A stretch of DNA of 64,000 bases from assembly GCA_014706295.1 (NCBI GenBank), contig JACSVZ010000014.1, positions 72,887,697-72,951,696 on the forward strand, written 5' to 3'. The notes below the pieces were generated by a model. The model did not search any database, was not told the DNA's origin, and worked only from the letters and a program-made list of their open reading frames with translations. Position 1 is the first letter of the stretch, and each line of letters starts with the position of its first letter. A program made the translations under genes and the position numbers. Below are positions 12,578 through 26,293 of the stretch, piece after piece. This DNA comes from Lycocorax pyrrhopterus obiensis (lineage: Eukaryota > Chordata > Aves > Passeriformes > Paradisaeidae).

Positions 12578-15241
12578 CTATCAGAAAGAGACATGTGAGA
12601 AATAAATAATCCAATGCGTGTGAGCAAGTATATATATTATACATTACATATAAAACATGTATTTATATACATTTATACATATATATATATAATTTTTTTA
12701 CACATATATATAACATATATACACTGACCTTTAAGGTCCCTTCCAACCCAAGGCATTCTGTAATTCTGTCATTCTATGAAATATCAGGAGATTATTCTTC
12801 CCTTGACATACATCAGTGTGCCGTTTCCACCAGTGGAAAGGTAGCAGGAATACTGTGTTTTTCAAAAGTAGTAAGTTCTGTCCCTTTTTTTCCCCTGTCT
12901 GAAAATGGGTTATTGCTTTATTGCTACTCATCCACAACTCCAGTTGCCTGAAGTGTCACAAAACAGTACAGAGAGAAATGTGGAAACCCTCGTAGCACGA
13001 GGCAAAGAGGGGCAGAAGAAGGTAAGTTTGAAATAGTTACAAAAGAAGTGTTTGTTTAGAACAGTGATTTCAATAATGATAAGATAAACTTTTAATGACA
13101 ATAAGAAAGTCATAAAAAACCACTAAAATGCTGCAACAGAGCACTGTGGGGGATTTTTTCCTGTATATGCTGCATGTTTCTTTATGTTATAAAACCAGCA
13201 GAACTGATCATTTTCCCAGAAACTGGGAAATATGAAATGCATAAATCCTCACAGATGTAGCTCTCTAACCCAATACCAAGGTAATACAGTAGATTACATT
13301 GCATATTTGTGTGCTTCTCCTCCCCTCCAACATTCACTGTTTTCCCTCTCTCCTTAAATAGGACTCCTAGCACATTTCATCATCACATTAAACATACAAA
13401 ACCCATGGAAGACAACTCCATCAGCAACTTTCGCTCTCTTCCTGGTAGGTCTTGCCAAGCAAAATAATCCACAGCATGAGAAACCCAAAAGGGATTTCCC
13501 ACAGCAAGAATATTCTGACCGTTGCTTTCCCTCCCTCCAGGTTTTGAATGTAAAATCCAAGCAGTCTCAAACATGATGCAGTAACTTTAGAAAGTGACCA
13601 AAACCAATGTTCTGTTGTATGAAAGCACAGATCAGTGCAGTAGAAAGGCCTCATGCACAAGAACACCAGCCCCCAATGAAATTATTCAAGGGACTAGAAA
13701 TTCAGTGGGAATTCCTCAGAAAGGGATCAGATTCCTCCAGAACAGAAAAAACTCTCCTTTGGATGAGCACCCAGTGCTCATGCTGAACTGTTGTGGGTTT
13801 CTTTTTTTTTTCCTTTCTAATAGAGTGAGGTCATCCTGCTTTCATTGCCCCTCTGTTTTGGGAAATCATTATCAGCCATTCTGCCAGATACAGGAAATCA
13901 ACAAAATGAGAACTGTGTCTACCTATTTTTTCTGTACACTCCCAGCTATAGTGGCACAGCCTTCATTTGGAAAAATAGGAGTCATCTTTTGTGAATTCTA
14001 AACTGAGGATTTTGAAGTCGCCTAAGAACGAGAAGATCCTTCACACAGAAAAAACAGTATTTATCATTGTTAACACCCTTTTTGTTATTTTCAAAATAAC
14101 TTGACTTTGCTATTGTCAAGCCAAGAAAGAAAAACCTTTCACTACAGGGAAGCAGGATTGGAATACACGTATTTCCTTTGTGCAGGGACCCCTGATCAGT
14201 GGAGTGTTTGAAATGTTAAAAGGAATATGGAAGAGCAGATTTAATTTAAATGTTGACATACATTTATCTAATCTCAGACCTACATGAAAGCTTGGCTTAT
14301 ATAGGAACAGGGGAGAAACAACATCCTCTGGGCACGGAGAAGGAAGGAAGAAGGAGCTATGTGGGTTCTTGTAATTCAGATAAAGAGTCCAGAAAATGGC
14401 CTTGCCTGCAATTTGCTGTAAAATACATCATTCTCTCCTCCCTCTGAAATATTTTTGCTACTGAGAGAAGGGCTTTTGATCAAGTATTTGACACATTTCT
14501 CAAGAAACACTCAAATCTAACCTTTTTTTGCCGGGCATGAGTGAGAGGAGCATGCACATATGCAAAGACCCATCCTCTTACTGAGGTTTCAGAGTGGGGG
14601 AAAAATCCCACAGGCTAAGTGTTCCCTACTGATAATTTATTGTCCCTTTTCCTTCCCACAAATTCACTTCAGTACCAAATACAGCTACCTTTGGCTATCA
14701 AAATTTTAAGAAAATATTTTAGAAACATCTGCAATTAAATGCTTCATGGACTCCAATTTGCAAATGGAACTTGCATACACATTTGTTCAAGAATCTGGAG
14801 AAGACAGGAAGTGTTACTTCAGCATCGCTCCAAGAAATTATATATTCTTGAGAAAGAACAAAACATTGCATATCCATGTGCTGAATGAATTAGTTTTAGC
14901 TTTGACACACAATCTCTCCAGATCTCAAAGTTCTCTGGCCACGTCCCAGAAGATCATGAACCCACCTCCTCCATCACTGGGGACAAAATGCCCATGAAAT
15001 GGTTTTCATAAAAGTTGTGGGTCACAGTCTAGAAGGTGTTTAAAAAGGAGCAATAAAGAGCAGTAATGATTTAAATCAACGTATTTTTCTTTCCATTATT
15101 ACCTGTCCCAGTCCATGCACACTGGCAATCACTAAGAAGTAAACCAAAGCCAGCGCCTAAATCCTTTTCCCATGACACCTGTAGAAAATAGGTTGCTTCT
15201 GGATCAGAAACTGGATGAATTCTGTTCAAAGTCTTCTCCAT
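12390..15241 (-). CDS. XRCC4: XRCC4 N-terminal coding part (two exons, continues off the left edge)
   Basis: The spliced coding sequence is 15241-15103 joined to 12577-12390, giving residues 1-109. I recognise it as XRCC4 by the opening MEKTLNRIHPVSDPE, the QVSWEKDLGAGF strand, the CAWTGTVSEADISREAADIE stretch and EKYVEELRKAL, which align without gaps to the human protein up to about residue 75. XRCC4 is the nuclear homodimeric scaffold that binds and stabilises DNA ligase IV and polymerises with XLF in non-homologous end joining. What is visible is most of the beta-sandwich head. The coiled-coil stalk, the ligase IV-binding segment and the tail lie beyond position 1. Positions reported to contact XLF in human (E55, D58, M61, K65) are all conserved here, and human K99 corresponds to R103. 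The intron joins the exons cleanly at ACA G|TG (T46-V47). The head-to-head neighbour TMEM167A supports the assignment. Confidence 0.95.
12640..12722. repeat. Degenerate (TA)n microsatellite
   Basis: Mostly TA/TATACA repeats with a central ATATATATATAT run at about 12678-12692. It lies 60 bp upstream (XRCC4 sense) of the second coding exon's acceptor and adjoins the CR1 tail at 12725. Confidence 0.85.
12725..12779 (+). mobile_element. CR1 LINE 3'-end fragment
   Basis: ACCTTTAAGGTCCCTTCCAA then CCCAAGGCATTCTG and degenerate 8-bp tail repeats (ATTCTGTC, ATTCTATG). It is a short 5'-truncated CR1, about 150 bp upstream (in XRCC4 sense) of the second coding exon. Confidence 0.9.
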
Positions 15242-15252
15242 CTTCCCAACAC
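15103..15252 (-). CDS. XRCC4: XRCC4 first coding exon (start codon at 15241)
   Basis: The minus-strand acceptor ...GCTTTTTAAACAG ends at 15253. The exon begins with 11 nt of 5' UTR (GTGTTGGGAAG), then ATG at 15241-15239, and runs to 15103, followed by donor GTAATA. The coding part is 139 nt: 46 codons plus one base. The start is chosen because it aligns with the human initiator (MERKISRIHLVSEP...) and no in-frame upstream ATG lies within the exon. W24 and W43, both conserved in human, are present. This layout, with a start codon close to the 5' end of the second exon after an untranslated first exon, matches the human gene. Confidence 0.95.
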
Positions 15253-18200
15253 CTGTTTAAAAAGCAAGAAAGTCTTGTTATAACCACTGGGGTGCTTAAC
15301 AGCTTTACATAACTAGCTTGGGCATTGTGTGGGGGGTGAATATACAAATACAAGCATGCTTGTAATTTTATTCTAACTTTCCTCTCCAAATTCAGTTTGC
15401 CAGAGAACTGGCGGTATTTTCAAACAGGAAACTGGATTATAATAAGTAAGGTTTAAAAGAACAGTGCCAACAATTAAATTTGTATTTGAACAGCCTCAAA
15501 TTAAGAAGCTGTCAGGAAGCTGGGGGACAGGAAATTACTACACACAAGCTCTTCCCCATGGCTCTGTTTTTAACTCACCGCCTGCTATCACCCAAAGTAC
15601 AGAACATTTAACATAACTCAAAATAATCAATATTCATCTGGAAGACTGCCAGATGAAAGCTGCTACTAAGGCTTCACAGCAAAGCAGAGGGTGTAGCAAA
15701 TGCCAGCAACCCAAAGGAAATATTTTAAGCACTGGATGCTGCAGACAACAAAATATGTGATGTTACAGTGAATTATTCTGCTCTGTGGCAAAGCAACTTG
15801 GCAACCTGTGCTTGACCTAAGACCTTCTCAAGAATCCCATGTATTTATACACAGCCTAAGTGAAGTGACTGAGAAAAGGCTACATGTTCACTCACAGACT
15901 AAAAATAGCATGTAAAAGGAGGAAAAACCCAGATGAGGCATTTAAACTACATGCACTGAGCACAATGATGCTTGGGCAGGGATTAAATGCTCTATCAAGG
16001 TTTCCATCTAAAGTGCAGCAGTAAATAATCATGACCAGGATCAGTTTAGGCCCTGAGGGGACTCTGTTCTCTAAGCAAGAGTAGAAGGAAGATCTTTCTT
16101 TGCTCCTGGACATTGAGAAACAAATCTAGACACAGATTTAACTACCTCTGGCTTCCCCGAAAATTGGCATTTCCAGGATAGGAGGAGCAGCTTTAACAGC
16201 AGTAGACTGAACTGTGCCTGACCCTTGCTCAACTCTGCACCCAACAACATTTCAAAATGCCTCTCCCTTGCCCAGAAAAGTGAATAGCATTCAAAAGCAG
16301 CAACACATATGAATTTAGGAGCTGGTTTTCAAGCATAAAGCCTTAGTATTTACAGCCCTAAACCACCACTGCATTTACTATCACAGATGTCATGCTCCAC
16401 CTTTCTATTTCCTGAAAATGCAACAGAAAGCAAAAAGTTACCCAAAGATAAACTGAAAAACTAATCTGAGTCAAAAAAAAAAAATTTCTATTTCCATCAC
16501 TACCCAGCTGGCCATTTCAGAAAATCTACAGCATGTCTGTGCACCTGTAAGCAAGAACAAAAAAATGAAATATTTGAGGGTGGACAGCTGGAACAATGCC
16601 TTTGCAATTAGTGACTCCAAAAATAAAGGCATTTTAAAGATTTGTAGGGCACTAACTGCCTGGACATGGGTCAGTAAAGACCACAGGGCAGGAAACACAA
16701 GTGATGCATGCTCAAGCACACAGGCATGCACTCTCCTTTGCCTGCCAGATTCTCTTTTCCTTCTTGTTGATCATGGAAAAATACAGTCTCTCGTGAAATA
16801 TTTTAATAGAATTCCTCTTCTGAAGGACAATGTTTTTAAAAATATTTCAATTAAAGACTGTAAAACAGTAGCACACAACCCTGACAGACAGCACACAGTA
16901 TTGATGCATATATGTGTAGTTCAACAGGAAGGTTTTGCTTGTTTCATGTGATTTTTATCACAAAGTAGAGCAGCATTCAGTGAAAAACACCTGCACTAGA
17001 GGCTTTCTTATCAACCCAGACTGTTTATAACAAAAAACAAAGCAAGAGAATTAGATTTTCTATTTATATAATGGTAAAGGGAATGAAGTGTCAGTCAGAA
17101 AAAGTGAGGCCAAGAGCAGCAGAGGAAAGAAGCCTGTTTATTTATTTAAAGATGCACTAACAAGGTCTCTGAGGCCTGAGACTAAATTCATTTGATACAG
17201 TGATACTGGTTTCCTATGCACACATCAGTATTTCTCTCCAGCTAAAAACGAGGGTTCTGTTTACACAACACTCTTTGCACACCTGTGGTAAAACACAACC
17301 TCTGCAGAATGAGGAGGCACAACCCAGAATAACATCCTGAACTTTGAAACAAATGCAAAACACAGTTGTCCTGCTTTTCCACATTTTACTGCACATCTCT
17401 GTAAAAAAGCATTTTCCAATAGAGCATAAAATGAAGATGCTTTTTCTCCCAGCTTTCATCTCCTCCACTGTGCTCACTGACCTTTCGAAAGGAGTGTATT
17501 ACTTATTACTCCATGTTCAGAAGGTGCCTCACTAAGCAGAGCTCAGCCAGACTCCATCTCCAAGTATTCAACTGTTCCAAACCATAAGAAAAGCTCAAGG
17601 ACTCCTGGCTGCACACAATGCCTATTATAGACCTCTCTTCAAGAGGAGAAAAAAACCTCCTTCATGAAAATTGGTCAGCCCTACACAGCACATAAAAACA
17701 TTGCTGCAAACAGTAATATTGTACCTTACTGCTTTTTTGTAAACAAAACAATTACAACAGCAACAACAAAAAAAAAAAAAATAAAAATCAAAATCCCTTA
17801 TCCCCTTATGTCCTGAGAACACAACTCTGTTACAGTTTAGTGTACTGTTCAGTAAATGGATAAACCACAGACAGCTAAAACATGAATACAGCAAAAAATA
17901 GCAAAGGTGTTCCCTACGTATTTAGCAACAAGCAGTTACTACTACAGAAATGAAGAATACAGACAATGAATCAGGGCATATTCCTTATAAATTCACTACA
18001 AAGTGACTGCATGCATTTTATTCACTCTAAAGGCAAACCTTAATTACAGATGTAATTTCAAAACACTGTATTTTCAAAACACGATGTAATGCTCTGTACT
18101 GCAAGAACTGAAATAAAACACTCTCCTCACAGGTAACCTGCCCCAATGCACCCACCTGCTCACTAAATTCATCACCCCATCAGCTTCCAACGTGTCAAGC

Positions 18201-21200
18201 CTATGCGACCTTTCACAGATCAAACACTTCCACCAGATGAAAATTTCATTACCAAAGAAAGACAGAAATACAATCTTTGGGCCGTAAAGGTAGGAACTGT
18301 GTTGATGCTCAGAAAGGTTAAAACAGCCCCCTGAATTTTTGGAGTGTCACTACTTAAATGTCCAGCTGTTTCTGAAGCTTGTTAAAGTAAAATAAAATCA
18401 TTTAGTAAAAGCAGACTATATTTTTATTGCCTAAATTATTGGGATCAGACTCATTATGGCAGCCTAAAAAGCCCCTCTGAGTCCATCAGAGCAGAGGAGC
18501 ACCCTCAAGTGCCATTCAACATCCAGCCTGTGCAGGCTCTTCCCATTCACCACCTCCATAAAATGAGAGCAGTCAGTTCTTTCTCCCTTCCCCCAGCGAG
18601 GACAAAGCAAAGCTGCAGAGAAGCTTTGGGGCTGAGGCCACAGAAAGGCAGCGTTTCATCCCTGCGGGGCACAGGGGGTCACACACACCAGCACCTCTCC
18701 ACGCCAGGGCCCTGGGGCCAGCCTGCAGGTGGGGACAGTGGAGTCCCATCCCGAATGTGTAGCTCAGAGGCTTTATTGAGGCCTTTGAACAGTCGAGGAT
18801 TGAGCTGTTTATCTTTAGCACTTTGTCCCCGTGGTCTTTGGCTCCCATGCTCGCCATTAGGCAATGTTTCCCTCTGAGGAGGAATCAGCTGTTGGCTGGT
18901 GCCTGTGCCCTCGGAACAAACAGCGCACACAGGCCCTTCTGAATGAACAAGACACTCTTAAACTGGCTCCACAAAGAATTTTATATGTTGTTTTGGATAG
19001 CACCAGGCATAGACCAAAAGCCAAATCTTTCGGGCTGCTCCAACACAGCATCATTGATAATATTCTGAACTTCAGCACTTCATTTTTTTTTCCTCTGTGC
19101 AGACTAATGGCCTTTTTTTTTTCCCCCCCCAAATTGGTTGGGCTGCAGGTGTTCCAAACCTCGCAGCTATGCATGGAAGGCTACTTAGAGACCAGAAAGA
19201 GCTACTATGTCTTTGAAATGGAACAATTAATTTAAGTGCTTTCTTGTTGAAGAAAAATGGGAGCTATCCACAGGGAGTTCAGAATAGAAGACCACACACA
19301 GCCGTTAAAGTCTGTAGTTTGGTCCCTTCTGACACTGGACAAACTACACGTCATAACCTAATAATCAGAAGAAAGTTAATAGCTAACTCATAATCAGAGA
19401 ACAGGTACTACTCAGGAGATGCTACATGTACTCATAAGTGGATAATTGGAGATTTAAACCAGTCAAGAAAAAGCTCAAGACTGCTTTTAAAGATTAAAAC
19501 TAGCTATTACCACATTTTCTAACAGAAGGAAATAAGATAATGCCCATATTTATGCATATTTCCAATGATATATTTCATACAAATTGATAGTCTCTCGTGT
19601 TAATTTAAAATTCCATTAACTCCAATACTTCAGGAGTAAGAACATTAAAACATCTGACAAAAAACTCAACTCTCAGTCCATTAATCTTAGAACTACTACT
19701 GATCCAATAGGGACTTCCTCTTTTCTCATTTCTTTTTGGAAGGACATGACCAGGCCATCGAACATAAAGACAAACAACACAGAATCTTTCCTGTTCCATC
19801 TCACAATAATCCTCCCACTCCTCTGGCCACAATATTTGTTTGACATTGAAGAATGATTCAATAATAACCTTCATCTGCAACTTACAGATAAATCCAAAAG
19901 TCAAAGAAGAGAAAAAATTAGAAAGAGCTTTGGTCCCTAATGCAATTTAGGGGGCTAAAACATTTTTGTATTACATGCATCCTAAATTATATTTAGTTGC
20001 TCTTTTAACTTTGCTCTGTATTAAAAGCACAAGGGTTACAATTTTGCCAATAATGCAACTTTGTCTCGAAGATAAAAGAAACGAACCAAAAATTGGCACT
20101 TGGACACGAAGAAGAGACGGAATGATTTTCTAACGTTAAGCAGGGGGAGTAAGTGGGCCACTTTAAAAATTCAGTGCTCCATGGCAACATTTGATCAGGA
20201 GATCGCGGGCCCAACTGCAGAGCCAAGGCTCGCATGGCTCCCATTTGCACTGCTGCCTTCCCACTGCTTCGTGGCAGCCACAGAACGATTGGAAACATGC
20301 ACATACTTTTTGTGCAGTTGTGTCCCCCACGCCCCCCCCTCCAAAAAAAAGAAAACCCAAACCAAAAAAACCAAAAACAAATTAGTCCTGAGCTTGTCAG
20401 GCTCCACGGGACAATAGGATATGGAAGATTCGCCACAAAAGATCTGGAATCCACGATAAGGAGCAACCCTTGTCAGGCTTATTTACTACAGTCACCAGCT
20501 GAAAAATGAGGAGAAACAGAAGGAAGCAGACAGTCAACAACCTTTATAGTAGGAATCTTACTAACAAGCCTTGATCTTAATTGTAGCCTGGAGGCAAAGC
20601 CCACCCTGGTGTCTTTCATCCCCTTGAAGTCTCAGAGCTAACCCACTACCCACTGCAGGCATCCAGCCTTGCCAAGCTCACTTAAAACCATCTACATTAA
20701 GCTATAATAAGGTTAAAAAAAAGGCCTTCAGTGTATTAAAATAAACACCAAAGTGAGCAATTATGCTAGTACATACTAGCAAGTAAGGGAGTATGCAGAC
20801 AGATTTATAAAAGGGGCAAACACTTTTTTCTCATCCTTTTTGTAACAATTCTCCCCAAAACTACCAGTCACGCTGTCAAATCCTTGCTTCCCAAAATGTG
20901 CAGATAAGCCAGGATACACTAACTGAATGTTATAAACCTGCAAAAAAATAAAAACAAATTTAAGTCATGCAACTGACACATCTCCTCATGAAAAAGTGAA
21001 TTTTGGCAGCGAAGTTAGTAAAAAGCGTGTATGGAAGGGAGCAAAGATCAAAGGCAACAACGAGCCCAGCCTCCAGAGGATAGATCTGGGATGAAAAGTC
21101 AGCAGGCGTGTCTCAGAGACCCAGACTCCCCTTCTCTGCTGCTTCTGGAAGATGAAAGTCCCCAACAAATACTTTATAACTCTGACTTGGCAGCAGGACA

Positions 21201-22871
21201 CCCTGGCTTCCCAAGGTCCTACCAAAGCGAGTAGTGGCACAGTGCCTTCCCTTGAAAACCATAGGATATTTATTAGGAAAAATAATTCACTTCCTCCTGA
21301 AATTATTTTTTTTAAAATAGCACACATTCTAAATATATATCATTTTCCACATAATTTCTCCAGAAAGACATCACTAAAATTGCTGTATGTTTTGCAGATA
21401 AAAAGCAGAAAAAGGACGTTGTGCCAGACACAACTTTGAGCCCAACATACACAGGCAGTAAGAACAAAGATTTGGGAATTCCAAGTCTCTTAGCCATATT
21501 TTTAAAAGCATCTCTGCAGTTTTCAGTACCTTAGTATCACCCATTTGACGATGGCAAAGTCGAGGAAATTTTTGGGGGGAGGAAAAGAAAAAAAACAAAC
21601 CAGCATGTTTTAATCACCCTTTGTCCATCCAAAAATACCCCGATACATGTGTCTTTTTGATGTATATTTGGATAACATCGTAGTCTGGCTGAGGTATCAT
21701 CTGTTTTCCAAAACACTGCCTTCTTTAGGATTAAATATTATCACGATATTCAATACAAATCTGTCGCACAGATTTCCTCTGTTTTCTACGTTTTAGTCCC
21801 CACACAGACCTATTACAATCCCACTCAGTCTGATGTGTTCCTCTAAATGTCTGACTTAACACCACTGAGCAGTGGATTCCACTAAAGTCTGCCTTTTTCT
21901 CTTTCCTTCTTTTTAAATTTTAAAGTCGAATAAATTCAGTACTGTTGAATCCAAAATAGATCCATAGGCAAGAGCACCCAGTCTGAAACAAAGATAAATG
22001 GAAGAAAGAAATCGGTGTCAGGTAGATACGGATGGATGTAATTCTGTACGCAGGATTTGCTGAGGAGTTTTGAAAAATTGAGCCCAGTAACCTGGAAAAA
22101 CAAGCTTCACCAAATGTTGCCACTTCAGTGGGACTAGGGCAGGTATAAATACGAAGGCTTACATTACCCTTCTCTCCTCCCACCTCTACACCCAAGACTT
22201 TTTGAAGAGATGGATTATTTTAATTTCCTGTCCCTGTCAAATTAATAATAAAAAATAGGCCTAGGCCCCAAATTACTTTATCTTACTCAACAGTTTCCTC
22301 AGGCATTTTCTTTGAAGAAAATTCCTGCATTACCCAGTCTTCACTTAACCAAAGTTTTATTATGTTTTTCTTTCCATCTGCTATTTATCTATCTAGAAAA
22401 TGCAACACTAAACTCCCCAAAAACAAAGCGCTCACACGGCTTGAATTTATTAATGTAAAAATTGTAATTCATGTTGCTTTGCCTGACCCCCACAGAAAAA
22501 TAATTCACAAGACATTCACAAGGAACCGAGATATTCACTTCCAATGCACTTAAACTTCAATCTTGCAGCTCTTTATTTCCAGCTATGTTTATTACTTGGC
22601 ATTGAACATTAATTGCTCTGCTGATGGATTAGGTTGAGTTTGAAGATAAAACAAAGAGACACGTATTGAGCACCACTTTCAGCTGTTTCCACACATGGGC
22701 ACAGGTTCAGCACCAGTTTAGCTCAGGCTTTGTGATAATCCACATTTGACAAACCAAAGCAGGGCAGAAGCACCAGTCCTTATCTTGACAAGTGCCAGTA
22801 TTCTAGCAAGGAGGGGGCCCAGGATACAAATCCCACAACCTCATCAAGCTCTGAGCAAACAAGCTGATTTG

Positions 22872-22875
<4 letters not shown>

Positions 22876-22902
<27 letters not shown>
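22876..22902 (+). repeat. A27 homopolymer
   Basis: Uninterrupted run of 27 A in an XRCC4 intron. There is no poly(A) signal or recognisable gene body upstream of it, so I do not read it as a retrocopy tail. Confidence 0.9.
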
Positions 22903-24113
22903 TAGGGAAAAAATAGATAAAATAAGTAAGGACACAGTTCCACCAAAAATTCAGAGGCCACTCACTCTACACCCTCAGCCAGCACTTACAAATCTACTGG
23001 TTTGTGCTCAGCCAGCACCATGTCTACAAACCACATTTAGAAAGGAAAAAGGACACAAAGAGCTTCACAGGAGTCACCTATACTTTGAACATCACAAGTT
23101 CTGTACATAAGAAAAAATATAAAGCCTCTCAAGACTCATCAGCTCACTGCTCTTCTAAGCAACTTTCACAACTCTTTCACTTTTTCATTCAATTTTTTTT
23201 TTTTTTGGTTCTTACCACAGACCAGGCAAAAAAAACCCAAAACAACAAAACCCTACTCAAAAATTTAACCCTTACCCAAGACACTTGATGCCAAGCAGGG
23301 GGTCTACTCCAGGAAAACAGCTTTTCAATATTAGTGTTCCTTTACAGCTCCTAAAGAATGCTTGCACTGGAGTGAAAAGAAATCTGCAGGCTGAGATGAG
23401 GACACAGCAGGGGCACACCAGTGCAAAAATGCCACTGGGACTTGAGCTGAGAGGGCAATTAAGTACTCATTAGTAAAATACAGCACAAAAGTGCTTTGAC
23501 ACTGCACCAGTCAGACCCAAGTCTGAGATCTGAAAACGCAAATTACAACAAAGCAGAGACGTGAAGCACCACAGAGGTCTCAGGGTGATGTGTTAAGGGT
23601 GTAGACTGTTGCTTTCCCAGGTAAGTTCATGATGACATAAAAAATGGGGAGTGGGGCGCAGAAACAGCACAGAAGGGATAAATATTTTAAAAGCAAACTC
23701 TCAGTTCATGTTGGGGGGCACTTCACCTTTGTGTTTCAGGCTCCCAACTGCAGCTGCACATCAGTACCTGAAACACAACTGTGAGCAAAGACAATGGCCC
23801 TGAAATAATGCAGGTACACGAGCACAAAAACCCAGCCTCTGTGCACAGGAGTCACCTCTCCACAGCTCCAACAACCGGCTCCAGTGCAGTTTTAGATAAA
23901 GAACCTGCCACTGCATTTTCCTCTCTTTCAGTGCTACAAATACCTTTATTTGTTTTGCACCGTGAAAAGTACCAAACTCAAAACATGAACCTCAAATTAA
24001 GAATATATATTAAAAAATTCCTCCTCTACCTGTTTAAAGAAAAGAAAAAAAAACTGGTTTTAGGAGAGTCGGGGCTAATAAAACAAATCCCTGCAACAGA
24101 CAAGAGTAAAAGA

Positions 24114-24165
24114 ATGTTTTTCATTTATAGAGGCATGTTTTATAAGGCATGTTTTTCATTTATAG
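24114..24165 (+). repeat. Tandem duplication, 35-bp period, 1.5 copies
   Basis: ATGTTTTTCATTTATAG occurs at 24114-24130 and again at 24149-24165, separated by AGGCATGTTTTATAAGGC. Minor recent slippage or duplication in XRCC4 intron 1. Confidence 0.85.
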
Positions 24166-26220
24166 ACATCTCTGACCAAAACACGGGAAAAAAAACCCCT
24201 TCTCTCTAATACTATCTTCAGGAGATCACAAAATACTACTCAAGTGGGTGTATTTCCAAGACACACAAAGATGCTTCAACTAGTTCCTTGCCTCTTGTTT
24301 CCTGACACAACTATCCTCCATGTCAGCTTTCACTGAAATTAACATTTCTGTCCCATCTCCTGATCTGTGGCTGCTGCATGCTGGACTCTGAAATTAAGGT
24401 TCATTTTCTCAGCTGGAGTAATTTAATATAAGCCTCCACAACAGAGTCTGATGCTTCCCTGCTTGGCTCAGCCAGCACAATTCTCTCCCCAGGATTTTGT
24501 GAGGTTTCACTCCAAGCCTGACACAGCTGACAGCGTTTGGAAAGCCCTAGGCTCCCTCTTTCCTGTCCAGCTTCTGTGCTGAAAAGGATGGCCTCTAAGA
24601 CCCCTTTGTAGACCTGTAAACAAACAATCCCTTTCATAATCATTTGAATCATTAAAAAAAAAAAACAACAAACAAAAAACCACAAACAAATGCAGCCTGT
24701 GATTGGATATATTGCCTCACTCTTCCTCTGGTTGCATTAATTTTTCTGTCCCAAGATAGCAAGAAATTTGGCTGATGTCTAGATCAAGGGCACAAAAGTT
24801 CTCAGTCTCTGCACTCTTAAAAGTCACATCAGATCAATCTCCGTTTTTTACTATTTATTTTACAATCTGTGGTCTAGCTGTCTGCTCTGCTGGAGGACAC
24901 CCCTTCCCAGAAAAGTCACCTAATAGTCTGCAGAGCAGATGCAGAAATATTCCAATGCTTTTCCAAGCTTTGCAAATCAGGACAATTTAATCAAAAAAAA
25001 ATTTTATAGAATCACAAGTACACCTCAGAAGGCACTTACACCAGAGGCCCTTGCTCAAGGCACGCACATGATGAATTTTTTTTATTTTCCAGCTTGGAAC
25101 TTTTCCTGTAAGACATGTTCTTTTGTGTTGATCAGATTTGACTGTGTTAGATTAGCAAACAACAGTAATTTGTTTAGCAATTATCTCCAAAATTTCACCT
25201 CGGCTTGTGTCAACATGGCACCATACATAATTCAGTGAGTCTTTTGTACCTTGACATATCTTAGACAGCAGTCCTTACCATTACATTATCTGATACTACA
25301 TTCTAGGAATAATCTTCAAATTTTTTTGCCACCTTTCCCTTTTTTCCATCTCATATACAGAGACAAAGGAGGTGGGGAAGACTAAGATCCATAAAGACAT
25401 TGATTACAAAGAGCAGGAAATGAGGGCCACTGTTTCCTAACACAGGAAAGGGACACAGCTCAAGTCAGGGATACAACTAGAGAAAATACTCACTTTGGTG
25501 GAAAAATATATAATTTCAGGACCATTTAATGTTATTTTACAACAGCTGTCTAAATTGGATTCTTGGTTATTTAGTGATGTCAGTTCAGAATTTATGCACA
25601 TGATTTTATGTGTTCCCCACAACATCAGCAAGCACTACATTACATTTCTGCCAAATATAACAGTGAAGAAATCACAGCTGCATCCTACTAACCTTGAAGA
25701 ATCAGATAATGGCTTTGAGTCCTTGAAAATCTCACCCTCAGCTCTGGGTGGTTCCACTTACTCAAGGACGTGTGCTGCTTTTTCATCTGGGGCTCCTGAG
25801 CTCTAACATAACCCCTGAAAAACATTCTCCACCACCTGCTAAGCCCTAGGTGACAAGAGCTAGGGATTAAAATTTCTCATCTTCAAGTGGCACTGCAAGA
25901 TAATGAGGACATCAGAAACAGGCATTGAGACAAAACAGCAAGTGACCATTTCCTCCCACTTCTCATGAAAATAAGACACACAAGAGAAGCTAAATGCCAA
26001 GCCTTCCACATGCAGTTGTCATTGTTTGGTCATAATTCTTCCTGCATCTGGAAACAGCCTAGAAGTTAAACCTTTTTTACCTTTTATTATAGACACAGAT
26101 TCCTTGGTGTGCTCTACTACTCAACTGAACAGTATGTAAGCCTTTCACCACTAAAATATTTCTTAACAACAGGAAACACAGCCAAGACTCTTAAGAAACC
26201 TAACAGCAACAAAAAAACAG

Positions 26221-26293
26221 TATTCATCATGTTTTTATTTAAATATCATAAATTATAACATGAATAAATTATTCATGTTTTTATTAAAATATC
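26221..26293. repeat. AT-rich direct repeat with an internal palindrome
   Basis: A TATTCAT...GTTTTTATT-AAATATC unit occurs at 26221-26247 and 26270-26293. Between them is the near-perfect inverted repeat AACATGAATAA / ATTATTCATGTT (26257-26279). Confidence 0.75.

Larger units (their letters stand above)
12578..15102 (-). other. XRCC4 intron between coding exons 1 and 2
   Basis: A 2.5-kb intron with GTAATA donor and GATAG acceptor. It holds the (TA)n at 12640-12722 and the CR1 end at 12725-12779. The 135-codon plus-strand ORF at 13594-14001 has no recognisable domain and is most likely chance. Confidence 0.85.

Noticed and set aside
13594..14001. 135-codon plus-strand ORF between the XRCC4 coding exons
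   Set aside because: No recognisable motif, a poly-Phe run from a T tract, and antisense to a gene; most likely chance.
18490..18930. GC-richer patch with overlapping ORFs as a possible gene
   Set aside because: Open frames on both strands reflect composition. No splice-consistent exon and no recognisable protein.
20005..20466. 153-codon minus-strand ORF
   Set aside because: Low-complexity Phe/Trp/Gly runs come from A-rich and C-rich tracts on the opposite strand. There are no domains and several alternative frames are equally open.
22876..22902. A27 run as the tail of a processed retrocopy or SINE
   Set aside because: No poly(A) signal, gene-like body, tRNA-like promoter boxes or target duplication could be seen next to it.
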